Below are positions 48,464 to 58,545 of a stretch of DNA of 64,000 nt, one piece after another. The notes beneath the pieces are model-generated. The model searched no databases, was not told the origin of the DNA, and saw only the letters and a program-made list of their open reading frames with translations. Position 1 is the stretch's first letter, and the number at the start of each line of letters is the position of its first letter. Location: positions 13,242,457 through 13,306,456 of the forward strand of contig CM040442.1 of assembly GCA_022749755.1 (NCBI GenBank). The letters run 5' to 3'. Position numbers and translations under genes: made by a program. This DNA is from Azadirachta indica (taxonomy: Eukaryota > Streptophyta > Magnoliopsida > Sapindales > Meliaceae).

Positions 48464-48875
48464 TTGAGCCCATATGGAGGCTTAATGAGTTAGGCTCGAA
48501 CACTTGGAAGAGATGGATTGTAATAAACCCAAACTAACTGCATCTTATTTAGGACACGTGGGCAAGGTGAACATGTTTTATTTTGTTAATACATAATAAG
48601 TTAAAAGGAGAAATTTCATTTTGCTTTAAGCTAAAAAAAAAGAAATTTCCTTTTGTCTATTTATACTTTCATATTCTTTTAAGAAATTTTTTTTGGTAAT
48701 TATCTATATTTGTTACTTTTAGAAATAGAGATTATTTCAATTCCAGATTTGAAATTTGTTGTAAGCCTATGTAAGGCAAGTTTAAGCTTAAAGTGCATCG
48801 CAATAATATTTTGAAGGATTCAATGGATTTCTGGTAAACTCCAATATTTACTAGTAATCTACCATAACATCCAGT
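48464..48875 (+). repeat. EPRV leader-like region, third copy (plus strand)
   Basis: It starts 'gagcccatatggaggc' and repeats 'aggacacgtggg', 'gttttattttgttaatacat', 'tgtaagcctatgtaaggcaa' and 'actccaatatttact'. It lies head to head with the right arm. It may be a promoter/leader of the virus; the function is inferred from its non-coding nature and repetition. Confidence 0.75.
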
Positions 48876-49706
48876 AGAGGGACAAATTTTCTTTTACCCC
48901 TTAAGGTTTTTACAAATATCCACTTACCCCCCTAAAATTTTAAACATTAGCCTTTAGGTCCTTCTGTTAACTTTAGTAACAACAAAATTTAAATTTCAGG
49001 GGTAAAAACGTAATTAATCAACACAATACACAATAAAATTTTATTTAAATTATTAAATTAACCAAAGAATCAATAAATAAATCATAAAATTAATAATAAA
49101 TAATAAAATTAACAAAACAATAAATAATAAATTATTAAATCATTAAATTAACGAAATAAAAATAAATAATCATAAAATTAACAATGAATAATAAAATTAA
49201 GAAAATAATAAATCATTAAGTTAACTAATAAATAAATAAATCATAAAATTAATAACAAATAATAAAAATTAACAAAATAATAAATCATTAAGTTAACTAA
49301 TAAATAAATAAATCATAAAATTAACAACAAATAATAAAAATTAACGAAATAATAAATCATTAAGTTAACTAATAAATAAATAAATCATTAAATTAACAAT
49401 AAATAATAAAATTAAGAAAATAATAAATCATTAAGTTAACTAATAAATAAATAAATCATTAAATTAACAATAAATAATAAAATTAACAAAATAATAAAAT
49501 TTAATAAATAATAAAATTAACAATAAATATTAAAAGTATTAATATTTAATAAAATAATAAAGTAAGGTCATGAGGTTATTATTGTAAAAGCATAAATTTA
49601 CTGTTATTTGAATTGACAGAAGGATATAACGGGTAATTTTTAAAATTTCATGGAGGTAAATAGATATTTGTGAAAACCTTAAGGGGGAAAAGGAAATTTG
49701 CCCTCT
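48876..49706. mobile_element. TIR DNA transposon derivative inserted in the EPRV, about 831 bp
   Basis: The termini are AGAGGGACAAATTTTCTTTT on the left and, on the complement of the right end, AGAGGGCAAATTTCCTTTTC. Both are followed by 'ccccttaaggttttta/c' and 'acaaatatc' (about 70-bp TIRs). Candidate TSD is AGT (48873-48875 and 49707-49709). The interior holds a tandem array (49207-49491) and no ORF. Confidence 0.8.
49207..49491. repeat. Tandem array, four units of 71-72 bp
   Basis: Units start at 49207, 49279, 49351 and 49422, each with 'aataaatcattaagttaact'. Later units share changes (cattaaattaacaat), suggesting stepwise local duplication. A degenerate unit precedes the array. Confidence 0.9.
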
Positions 49707-49709
49707 AGT

Positions 49710-50560
49710 AGTGATAGGGAATTGAATATCCTTACAAAGGATCCAAAATTTTTATTAGAAGCTGTCATTAAAATATGCGCTTGTGATCTTAGAAAAGAAT
49801 ATCCAAAGAAGTCAAAAAAAACATTTGAAAGTGAAACCCTTAAAACACAACAATTACAAACATTCTACAATCTCAAAGAAATCCCTGAAAATTTTGACAA
49901 AAACTAAAAGAAATTACCATTCAAGTCCTCCAAACTAAAATTCACCAAATCAAAATGTAATCACAACACTCAAAATTCAAGAAAACAAACAATCTGTCTT
50001 AATTGAACAAATTAATGATAAATTAGAAAAGAAAAAACAATTTAACACAAAGGAATTTGTTTTAAAACAACTTTTCTTTTATTCAAAGAGCTTAATTTCA
50101 AAAAATGTTAGATTAAGTACCCTATTTATAGGATTAATCCTATCTTTTATGGTTGATAACAATGGAATTAGGACTATAGGAATAGGGCAAGAAATTATCT
50201 TTAATTTTATCCACCAACCAAACAAAAAAGATGTCAATCCTCTTAAAAAATATTTCACCTTTAAATAAATCAATTGTCTTATTTAACAAAAAGAAAATCA
50301 AATCAACTTTTTAGAAGAAGAATTAGAATATAAAAGGATTGAAAAAAAAATATCCAAGAACCACACATCCAAAATAAGATATGACAAATCCAACAAAAAA
50401 TTAAAAATACAATTTGTTTTGACCTATGAAATGCCTTTTGGCAAAGAAAATAAAACATTGTAGAAATTATTTATGAAAATCCCTGCAAAAGCACGACCTA
50501 TTAAAATGAACCAAGATTTGGAGAATCATTGCCAAAAAAGAAATTTCAAGAGCATCTCAA
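49710..50560 (+). pseudogene. pararetroviral polyprotein segment between coat and RT (unassigned)
   Basis: An open stretch (to 49907) with ILTKDPKFLLEAVIKI and then a Lys-rich tail continues through stops. A hydrophobic-glycine patch follows near 50150-50230 (GIRTIGIGQEIIFNFIHQPN in one frame). Its position just before the RT suggests the protease-containing region, but I see no clear Asp-Thr/Ser-Gly site. Stop-riddled. Confidence 0.4.
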
Positions 50561-50579
50561 TAAAAAATTAAAAAGAAAA

Positions 50580-51180
50580 AGTCAATCACCATGGAGTTGC
50601 TTAGCTTTTTTATGAAAATAAAAATGTTGAAATTGAACGTGGTGTTTCAAGACTTGTTATTAATTATAAACCTCTTGATCAAGCTCTTGGATTAGATATC
50701 TAATTCCAAACAAATAGATTTGATATAAAGCAGTGCAAAAAATTTTTCAAAATTTGATGATATTTTAAATATCTTTTAATTTTTATCAATTTAGATCAAA
50801 AGATTAGCTTAGTTGTCTCTAAGTCAAATATCTATTTATTCCAAATAAAAATTAGATTTCTTGGTGACAATATCTATCAAGGAACATTTATTCCAATTGA
50901 TAGATCAATTATTTTTACTGACCAATTTTCTGATCAAATTATTGACAAAACCCAACTATAAAGATTTCTTGGGAGTCTCAATTACGTTCCTGATTTTTAT
51001 CCCAATTTGAATAAACTTTGCAAACCTTTACATCAAAAACTTAAGAAAAACCCAAAACCTAGGACAAAAGAACAAATAGAAATTGTCAAACAAATTAAAA
51101 CACAAATCAAATCACTTTTCTGTTTGCATATAACCATCTAAATGTCTTCAAAATAGTTGAAAAAGATGCTTCTGATGTAG
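50580..51180 (+). pseudogene. pararetroviral RT/RNase H remnant, copy 1
   Basis: CLAFYENKNVEIERGVSRLV then INYKPLDQALG (50595-50700) is the RT start of petuvirus-like viruses. IRYLIPNK is joined almost directly to FDIK, so the RT fingers-palm section between is deleted. A diverged connection follows (IIDKTQ, FLGSLNYV-like text, 50940-50995). It ends with an RNase H-like IVEKDASDVGYIVCG at 51138-51180, where an inverted movement-protein piece begins. The catalytic Tyr-x-Asp-Asp is not intact here. Confidence 0.7.
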
Positions 51181-51365
51181 GGTACATTGTATGTGGATAC
51201 GAAAAAGCTCCTAAAGTAGCAAAAGGTAATCCCAGGCTCCTTTAACTTCCAAAGTTTTTTCAAAAGGATAACTTTTTCAATTATGGGTTTAATCCCTAGA
51301 AAATTCACCCGAGATAGCCCTTGGTATTTCTCAATGTTTTGAATTAGAAATAGTTCCAAAAACAT
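51180..51365 (-). pseudogene. inverted movement-protein-like fragment inside the RT remnant
   Basis: On the minus strand it reads IEKYQGLSRVNFLG and, in the neighbouring frame, text matching 43634-43810 ('accaagggctatctcgggtga', 'gctactttaggagctttttc', 'ccacatacaatg'). It marks an inversion/recombination junction within the viral locus. Confidence 0.7.
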
Positions 51366-51389
51366 TTTTAGAGTCTACAGTTTACATTG

Positions 51390-52150
51390 CATTATCTTTT
51401 AATAGAGAAACAAATAATGTTTTCACAAAATGCTTTTCCGTTAAGAAGTGTTGGACCAGCATAGAAATATTTTTAAAAAGATTTGAAAGCAAGAATCTTA
51501 TTAGAAATGTATTTTCTCAAAAAAATCCGATATTTGTCAAGAATATTGTTTCTTGTAGATTTCAATTTTATTCCCATAGATCTTTGAAAAACTCAAAAAT
51601 TTTATGAATTTGTTTTGGTTGATTTAGATTCATGTGAATTTAACACTACCATTCTAAAGATGATCCAAATCTCATAACTCATTTGACTGTCCAAATTCTC
51701 AAACTTCTTACTCCTTTTGAGTAGAGAAACCCGAGCAATACAAAAAATTTTCTCAAAATTTTGACCCTCCTGGTTCTAATTAATGGGATTACCATCAAAC
51801 TTGGCTTAACGTCTTTCTTTTCCAAAGCACCCAATTCAAACATTAATGGTTATTTTACTTCAAAAAACAAACCAAATGTGATTTTTCTGCACTGGTTATC
51901 GATTGGTGAAACTATTATGGTCCAATTATTCAAATCCTACCTCAAAATGTTCTTGAAGGATTTGACACCTTCAAACAAAATTCCCTTCTCACCGAAAGAG
52001 AATCAAAATTTTCAATTTCACTCGATTTCCGTTCAATTTTTTTTTTATTTGGCTTGGATTTGTTCATGGGATTATGAAATCCTTACTGGTGACATTCCTT
52101 GCCTGCAACAATTTACAAAGTAAGCCCGTTGGTCAATGAAGGCAGTAAGT
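51390..52150 (+). pseudogene. pararetroviral polyprotein C-terminal-like segment
   Basis: Reading across frames, a Phe-Asp-Pro-Pro-Gly-Ser start (near 51757), Trp-Asp-Tyr-His, and Trp-Trp-Asn-Tyr blocks, then 'FSISLDFRS' and 'WDYEI' (52065-52080), form a Trp-rich segment. It recalls the region downstream of RNase H in florendovirus-like polyproteins. Another frame is open for 120 codons (51761-52123) but has no domain. Recognition from memory, moderate. Confidence 0.45.
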
Positions 52151-52349
52151 GGTTGTAAGAAAAATAATTCAAAAATAAATTCTATGTTTAGATCAATGTC
52201 AACCTCCACTTCTAATGTTGGCCAAGATGAGATCATTAATTAGGAAGAAATAGTAATAAAAAATGAAATTAACAATCAAAATAGATTAAATGTCAGCAAT
52301 TGAGATACTTGGGCAATTCCAAAAGTTCAAATTAATAAAATCTATGCTC

Positions 52350-52740
52350 TTTCTAAATTTCAAAGAATTATGAATGGGATTTTCAATCCTCATTCAAATT
52401 TTTTAATTATATACATTGATAATGTTTTAATATTTTCATCAAGTATAGATAACATTTTAAAAATCCTTTAATTTTTATCAATGTAGTCCAAACAATTGGC
52501 TTAGTTGTCTCTAATTCAAAAAAATCTTTTTTCCAAACAAAAATTAAATTTCTCGGTCACAATGTCTATCAAGGAACAATTATTGCAATTGATAGATCAA
52601 TTATTTTTGCTGACCAATTTCCTCATCAAATTATTGACAAAACTCAACCACAAATTTTCTTGGGAGTCTTAATTATGTTGCTCATTTTTATCCCAATTTC
52701 AGTAAACTTTACAAATCTTTATATCACTAAAAGTAATCAT
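52350..52740 (+). pseudogene. pararetroviral RT remnant, copy 2
   Basis: KFQRIMNGIFNPHSNFLIIY leads into Ile-Asp-Asn-Val-Leu-Ile-Phe (52405-52435): the catalytic YIDD is YIDN here. Frames following ('gtctctaattcaaa', 'aaatttctcggtcacaatg') parallel 50815-50995. This is a second, diverged copy of the same RT section about 1.75 kb downstream of the first. Truncated on both sides. Confidence 0.7.
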
Positions 52741-53565
52741 TTTATCATTTTCTGATGCCAAATACTACCAATACTATTGGCAAATATATGGAAAGTTGTC
52801 GCTAAAGGTTTATCTTTAGCAAAGATGTTGTCGTTACTCAACATAGGTAAGAATTACCTAATAATTTTTTCTTCATGTTTTAGCAATGACAATGAAAATG
52901 TCATTGCTAAAGGTTCCTTTCACTACGAATTGTCTATTGTCTTGAAACAGGATATCGCTAAAACTAGATTTTTATATAGTTAGATTTGCTAGAATATTAA
53001 AGTTTTCCGTTCTCTCTCTTTCTCAATCTTTATATATCTCTTATTTCCTTAGGCTTGCTAGAATATTAATCTTCATGGAATTCTAATAATAGATAATTAA
53101 AGATTTTGTTTTGCTTTTAATTCGGATGAAATAAAACGTTTTTAAAAAGATTATTCATTGGATCTGACTTTAATAGAAAGTTTTGATGGGAGTTTTATGA
53201 ATTTGGATTTTATTCTTTATCTTTCAGGCGTTTCTTCTTTAATATGGGTCTAAATATCTATATTATTAAGCTAACATGTAAGTGAAAATTGATTTGATTT
53301 GGGTATTGGAAAAGTGGTCAAACATGTGGTATTGCTTTTGCGCCAAATGCTTGCCCACACAAATAATCAGTTGCACTTGACATGCCTAGCAATATTCCAT
53401 GTCAAGTTGTGCATCAAAGATTTGCATGAATGCATAAACTAAAAACTCAAGTTCACCAAAATGTCCAAATAAAAGTTTGTGTTACCACAAACCATTTCAT
53501 ATTTAGTAATCCTAACTACACATCTACGACATTAGGTCCCCAATCGTTAAAATATTGTCTTCACT
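52741..53565. other. Intergenic; CACTA-like subterminal text possible
   Basis: Recurring 'gct aaaggtt' / 'tttagcaa' / 'cattgctaaagg' / 'tcgctaaaac' words between 52797 and 52970, in both orientations, resemble subterminal repeats of CACTA elements. No termini or TSD identified and no gene seen. Confidence 0.25.
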
Positions 53566-53752
53566 AATTTGTGATTCATACGTAGGTCAAATGGACATAG
53601 CCGTGCTGATAGTTTGTTCTAGATCACATATTTTTATTGTGGAGAGGTACAAATTGATAAGGAAAACAATTTGATAGTTCGAGCTTGCGGTAGCATTTTA
53701 CTGCTTGAATAGTGGCAGAAGATAGCGGATTGAAGAAGGAAATTTTTCACTA
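53566..53752 (+). repeat. Direct repeat, copy 1
   Basis: Shares 'atttgtgattcata', 'atggacatagccgtg', 'tttttattgtggagaggy' and 'actgcttgaatagtggc' with 54233-54431 in the same order. Confidence 0.85.
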
Positions 53753-54232
53753 GATTCCTTCCCAGAAGTTCTCATCATAAATTAGTGAAGATAGCTACCT
53801 TCGCCGCCGTCTATACCGTCATTTATGTACACCAGTCAAGGATTTCAAATTTGAAACGAAGATTTTATTGGCTTCAATATGTTATTTCAATTCTTTCTTC
53901 AACATTCGGGAACGAGGATATCGTCAAAATGTTGGGCAAAATTAGGGATTGGAATATTTGGGTAATTAAGGGCAATTTTGTCCACAAAAATTAGAGATGG
54001 TCATTTTTTAAAAAAATTTTAAAAATTAGTTATTTGAGAAAAATATGGGTGAACAGTAGATATTTTTGTAAATTTTTCTTGTAAATTAGGGGTTTTTTCA
54101 TTTTTTTTTTCTTTTGCCTAATATAAAAGACGACATTTGTATCACTTGTAATTAAGCTACCTTTTACGAAATTGAAAGATTACTATTTTTCAAAACTTTA
54201 AGTAAGACAACGTTTTTTTTCTTTTTGCATTG

Positions 54233-54431
54233 AACATCATCTTCACCGATTTGTGATTCATATATAGGTCTTATGGACATAGCCGTGGTGATAATTTGTT
54301 CAGATCACAGATTTTTATTGTGGAGAGGCATTAATCGACGGGGAAGACAATTCAGCGATTCGAGCCTTCTTTGTGGCAGTATTTACTGCTTGAATAGTGG
54401 CGGAAGATAGAGGATTGAAGAAGGAAATCTG
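54233..54431 (+). repeat. Direct repeat, copy 2
   Basis: Partner of 53566-53752. Its end (gaagaaggaaatctgcgacc) touches the visible limit of the 54430-56559 inverted-repeat arm. Confidence 0.85.
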
Positions 54432-55507
54432 CGACCTTGGCTGCTACTTTATTCGAAACATGGCGAAAACTAAGATGAACTCAGTTGGATCACTCTGAGC
54501 TAACTAATAACATGAGAGTTTGTATTTTGGTGTCTCTTTTCCTTATTGAAGACCTTTATTTATTCACATTTAGGACAACTACTTACTGTGAAGAGTAGAG
54601 TTTGATAGAGCCTATTTATTTCGAGGGGTTTTTGTTACCCACTTCCACTCTGTCAATAACTGACATTTATTGACTCTTGGTTTATGAACCCCTTAATAAA
54701 ATATGGTTAGGTCATGGTAAAATTGTTATTTTTGGACTATTCTATCGATTTGATTATGTGCTTTTTTTGAAAAACTGAAACCCATCAAAAGATTTAAAAT
54801 TAATGGTTACAGAAAATGGGAATACATAATTATATTTGAGTGTTGGGTGAAAATATGACAACTCGTATGACAAGAATCCTAGTTAGCTTTTCTCCATTAA
54901 ATTACATATATATATATATATATATATATAGTATAATATCTTTGGACGTTGAAAAAGCGGGCCAAGAAACTATAAAGAATTTTGGATGACAATCAACTCC
55001 ATATAAATTCGACATAATCTCAAGGCACGGAACTGTGCCATTTTGGTGGACGAGTACGGTAGAAAATTATTTCATTTGTTTCATTAATTAATTCCTGAAC
55101 TATTATCATTGATAAATTTTCAATTAATTAATGTGATTTGATACCATTTGTTTCGTATCATTATATTGACAATTAATTAATTAATTAATTAGTTAATTAA
55201 TTAATGTGTTTGATTCATGCCACCACCTACTACGCATACTACTACCTAATAAATTAAAATTAGCTAAGGCCAAACATCAGTACTTTATGTATTAGTATGT
55301 ATATGAGATTAATGCATGTGAACGAGAAGACAAGTAATAAATTTAAATTAGAAAGCTGTATTTTTGTTTCTTATTCATCCAAAAATGGAATTCAATTCCA
55401 TTACCGAAAATTATCTTTCAACGTTTGAAGTTATTGATGAATACAAATGAAAGAAAGAATAGAAATAGAAACAATTAATTAAGATATATGGGATGAGTTG
55501 CTCATGT

Positions 55508-56078
55508 TCATGGAGCAGATTCAACCCCTTCGAACCTGCACGAGTCATGGCCTGTAATATTGCCAAGAAACCAAAAAAAAAAAAAAAAAAAGAAATCAGA
55601 AAATCGGAAATTCAGAAAATAAAATATCAAATTAACGTAATGTAATGTAATGGTAATTACTTGGGTCGTCAGTTGTCCGCACAAAAGCGCCACGGTAACT
55701 GCAAGCCGATGCGGAACCATTGTTGACAACGAAGAGAGAATGCATGGCGAACTCAGCGTGACTCCTCTTGTTGTTGGGCTCATAGCAAGCGCCACCCGGT
55801 TTAATTGGCGAGCAATCAACACCACTACCCGCCGCCGCGCACGCGTAGTCAATTGCTTCTTCCAGGGTTTTGTCGTCAACTTCGACTGGCCTTGCAACAC
55901 AGAATTTCTTGCCTTCTCTTAGTGCTTGAATTCCCAGATCTCCTCTGTCTGGCTCTGGTGCGGACCCAATCGGGGTTGTCGCAGAGCAAGGACCGGCCGT
56001 AATTGCTGCCAACGCCAACACCAACATCACCGCCACCATATTCATCTTAACGCTGCTGTTGTCGCTTCCCATTGCCAT
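55508..56078 (-). CDS. X8/CBM43 secreted protein (Ole e 10-like), copy 1
   Basis: Two exons on the minus strand: 56078-55661 and 55551-55508, intron 55660-55552 (GT...AG, poly-pyrimidine tract). Protein 153 residues. Residues 1 to about 33 are a signal peptide (hydrophobic VAVMLVLALAAITA). An X8/CBM43 domain covers about 60-148. The domain has six conserved cysteines: FCVAR, IDYACA, DCSP, ACYEP, ACSYRGA and, only after splicing, SCRFEG. The usual Trp before the first Cys is Phe. One N-glycosylation site (NGS) is present. Family members bind 1,3-beta-glucan (callose) in cell walls. This one has no catalytic glucanase domain and no clear C-terminal GPI signal, so a secreted, pollen-allergen-like protein is likely. 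Compared with copy 2 it has one extra Ala (CAAAGSG). Confidence 0.9.
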
Positions 56079-56146
56079 TCTCTATCTGTCTGTCTTTTCT
56101 TCTTTCCTTTCCCGGGATGACGATATTACTACGCATAATTCATACC

Positions 56147-56154
56147 TATTTATA
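56147..56154 (-). promoter_or_regulatory. TATA box of X8 copy 1
   Basis: TATAAATA on the minus strand, 69 bp upstream of the ATG at 56078. Confidence 0.75.
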
Positions 56155-56559
56155 CTGATTAATGTACGTACATTATTAATTGTTTGTCATCTTCTTTTCC
56201 GTTTGTTATGCCGCCCGAGATTAAGTCAAAACTAAATAAAGTAATTAATTAGCTACGTTTAGTGAGAAGAATATAGTTCGGAAATCTTAATTCAGAATAT
56301 GTCAAATTTCTTAATTAAACTTAATTTCTTATGATATATTCTCTTTAATAAAGAAATTAAAGAGAAAACCTTACTTAAAATTAATGATACGTCGGTCATA
56401 TTTGTGTATTTATTTATAGGATAAATTTCTGCCTCAAGTTAATATATTAAGTTTCAAATTAATCTCCATTAATTATATCAAAAATAATTTCAATAAATAA
56501 TCTAATTTATTAATTTAAAAATTTGGAGTTGAACTCTTAAAATTATAAATAAAAACTTT

Positions 56560-58227
56560 CAGCAATCCATTGATATATATCATTGGGCCTCTAGATTCAA
56601 ATTGAGCTTTCGCATTATTTTTTAAGTTGTAGAATTAAAGCCCACCACGTCCCTTGAATCTCACTTGATGGTTTGAGAGTGGTGGCGTGCAACCTTATGA
56701 GACTGTCTTGAATTTGAACGAAGGGATCTGCTCTTTCTACTACCTTACCTAGAAAATGCTTAATAAAAGCACCAAATGCGAATTATGAATCCACGATGTA
56801 TGTAGGAGTAAGCTAGTTCCGGTATCAATGCAAAATAACACATGGTTTAAGGGTAGATCATAATTGTTGAGGAATTAGAATAATATTTAATAGGTTGGAT
56901 TGTGGCGATGTTCAATACGATCAATTGCAATTTGAAAAATTCTAAGGCTACAAACAAGTTGATTTTGGAGGTTAAGATAACCAATTTAAGGCCAATGGAT
57001 GTAGGAAAAATGTATGGATGCTATAAAGTGATATTTTAAAGTTGACTTGGGTGTTCAAAGGTTGCTGCAAAGTAGTTAAGGTTACTTTGTATTGCTGTGA
57101 AGAGAGGAAGATGATTTTCAAGATTGTGTTTCTTTAGGATTTTCTGCTAATTGATCTTGACTCCCTCAATGTGGGATCATTGGTAGTTTATATGGTATGT
57201 TATGTGGAGTCATATTAGGATATATAATGTAATACAAGTTGCCTTCGTAAGACAATACTTTATCTAGAATTTAAATTAGTGTAATTTAATCCTATTTAAA
57301 AGAGGTGTTTAAAACTCATGCTTGTAATAAAACAATGATTGTAATTAATCCTAATTAGAATAAAATACTTATTTTAATTAAGTTAATTAAAATAAGTTTT
57401 TCAACTGAAAAAAAAAAGAAAGACTTTTTAGGCTTTTATGTTCCTTATGCATTAGTCTAAATCATATAATAAATCCATTGGCACTAATGTCATGGCACGA
57501 GAGTCCTCCTGATGAGACCAAAGCAGGTCGAAATCAATTAGATATGCAACGCACTAACAAGGCTTGTCTCAGGGTTGTTCCTCTAGCTCGTAACACTAAG
57601 CACCCCTTAAATGGACTATCTCTAGGACATTATGTTCATTTGGGCTACACTTGAGCCTACTTTTATTGTCTACACCACAATCCACAATTTGAGCCTAAAG
57701 AGTAACTTGGTGCACTTATGCTTTTGCATGCATTACCTGGTAAAATGACATAGTTTTGGTTTAGGTGTATCAACAATAGTTGATTTATAAACAAGTTATA
57801 AATTGAGCGCTCATACTATTCAATTCCAAAATTAACACTTAAGAGAACCGTCTTTTTGACTTTTGATAGGAATGAATGGATTCCATATCTGTAGGTCACA
57901 TGCCCAACTATTTTATCTCATTAAAACTCTAAGATACAAGTGTTGAGTTTGCGCTTAGAACAAATCTTAATAGGTAATTCAAATTACTTAATGATATAAA
58001 GAAGAGTTTATGATTACTCACGATTAAGATTTACCAACATATGATCGTCTATTGACATTTTATGAATTCTTAGTTTATAACGGAATTTATATAATAATTC
58101 AAAATATGTTTGACCTAATCTTATATAATCATATTATATAAAATACCTTCACCATAATGTTATTACATTGATTTTCAAAAGTGTTAATCTAAGTAACAAT
58201 TAGTAGAAAATCTTAAAAAACACACTC
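56560..58227. other. Inverted-repeat spacer, first part: no gene seen
   Basis: AT-rich non-coding text. 57090-57260 has an LTR-like feel ('cctcaatgtgggatcattgg') and 57480-57770 is GC-normal but stop-riddled in all frames. No family recognised. Confidence 0.4.
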
Positions 58228-58545
58228 TTGAAAATCATCTTTCTCAATAATGAGAAATTGAAGCGATTAGCAACTACCTCCTCAATTGATGAATCTGAGA
58301 TAAGTGATCAAGTCGTAGAAAAGAATATACTAGTAAGTAAGATAGTTTGCGAGAGTAGTATCAGTCGAGAAAAAAGGCCTCTACATCATATCACTTCTAG
58401 GTATGTGTTTTAGACACTTTTGATGAGATTAGAATTGCTAGAGTAATTATTGAAGCTTTATAAAATAATCCTTCTAAATTAGTTGAATTTCAATCTCCTT
58501 TGACCTATGTTTAGAAAATTATTAAAGGAAAGAAATTTTAAGATA
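58228..58545 (+). pseudogene. CC-NLR NB-ARC fragment with P-loop deleted
   Basis: The frame has RLATTSSIDESEISDQVVEK, then ILVSKIVCESS, the pre-NB-ARC linker of RGA-type NLRs. After LHHITS it jumps to text in another frame reading DTFDEIRIARVIIEAL and then IIKGKKF, the RNBS-A and following region. The P-loop section in between is missing. Related to the pseudogene at 41098 (there VLNPFDEFVVARAILETLRG). It lies in the spacer between the two X8 arms. Confidence 0.75.

Larger units (their letters stand above)
43400..52740. other. Endogenous caulimovirus-like (petuvirus/florendovirus-like) locus, rearranged
   Basis: Within 9.3 kb are movement-protein-like, coat-protein-like, zinc-knuckle, reverse transcriptase and RNase H fragments, plus three copies of a non-coding viral leader/promoter-like region. 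They are arranged in both orientations with inversions, duplications and many stops. Coat- and movement-type proteins together with RT and the absence of integrase and LTRs point to Caulimoviridae rather than a retrotransposon. A TIR transposon (48876-49706) inserted later. No intact gene remains. Confidence 0.8.
54430..56559 (-). repeat. Large inverted repeat, left arm (X8 gene copy 1)
   Basis: Reverse complement of 61876-64000 with only a handful of differences: one substitution near the inner end, a 3-bp coding indel, homopolymer and (TA)n length changes, and a 2-bp indel. The inner boundary is sharp at 56559/61876. The outer boundary is not reached because the right arm leaves the window at 64000. 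Confidence 0.97.

Noticed and set aside
49207..49491. Regular 72-bp repeats considered as a CRISPR-like array
   Set aside because: No distinct spacers. Whole units repeat, inside a TIR transposon in plant DNA.
51761..52123. 120-codon frame considered as an intact viral gene
   Set aside because: The conserved Trp-rich blocks lie in a neighbouring frame. This frame has no domain.
55650..55922. Plus-strand frames antisense to the X8 gene, and mirror frames at 62315-62782
   Set aside because: Shadows of the real gene. The same antisense frames appear in both copies only because the DNA is duplicated.
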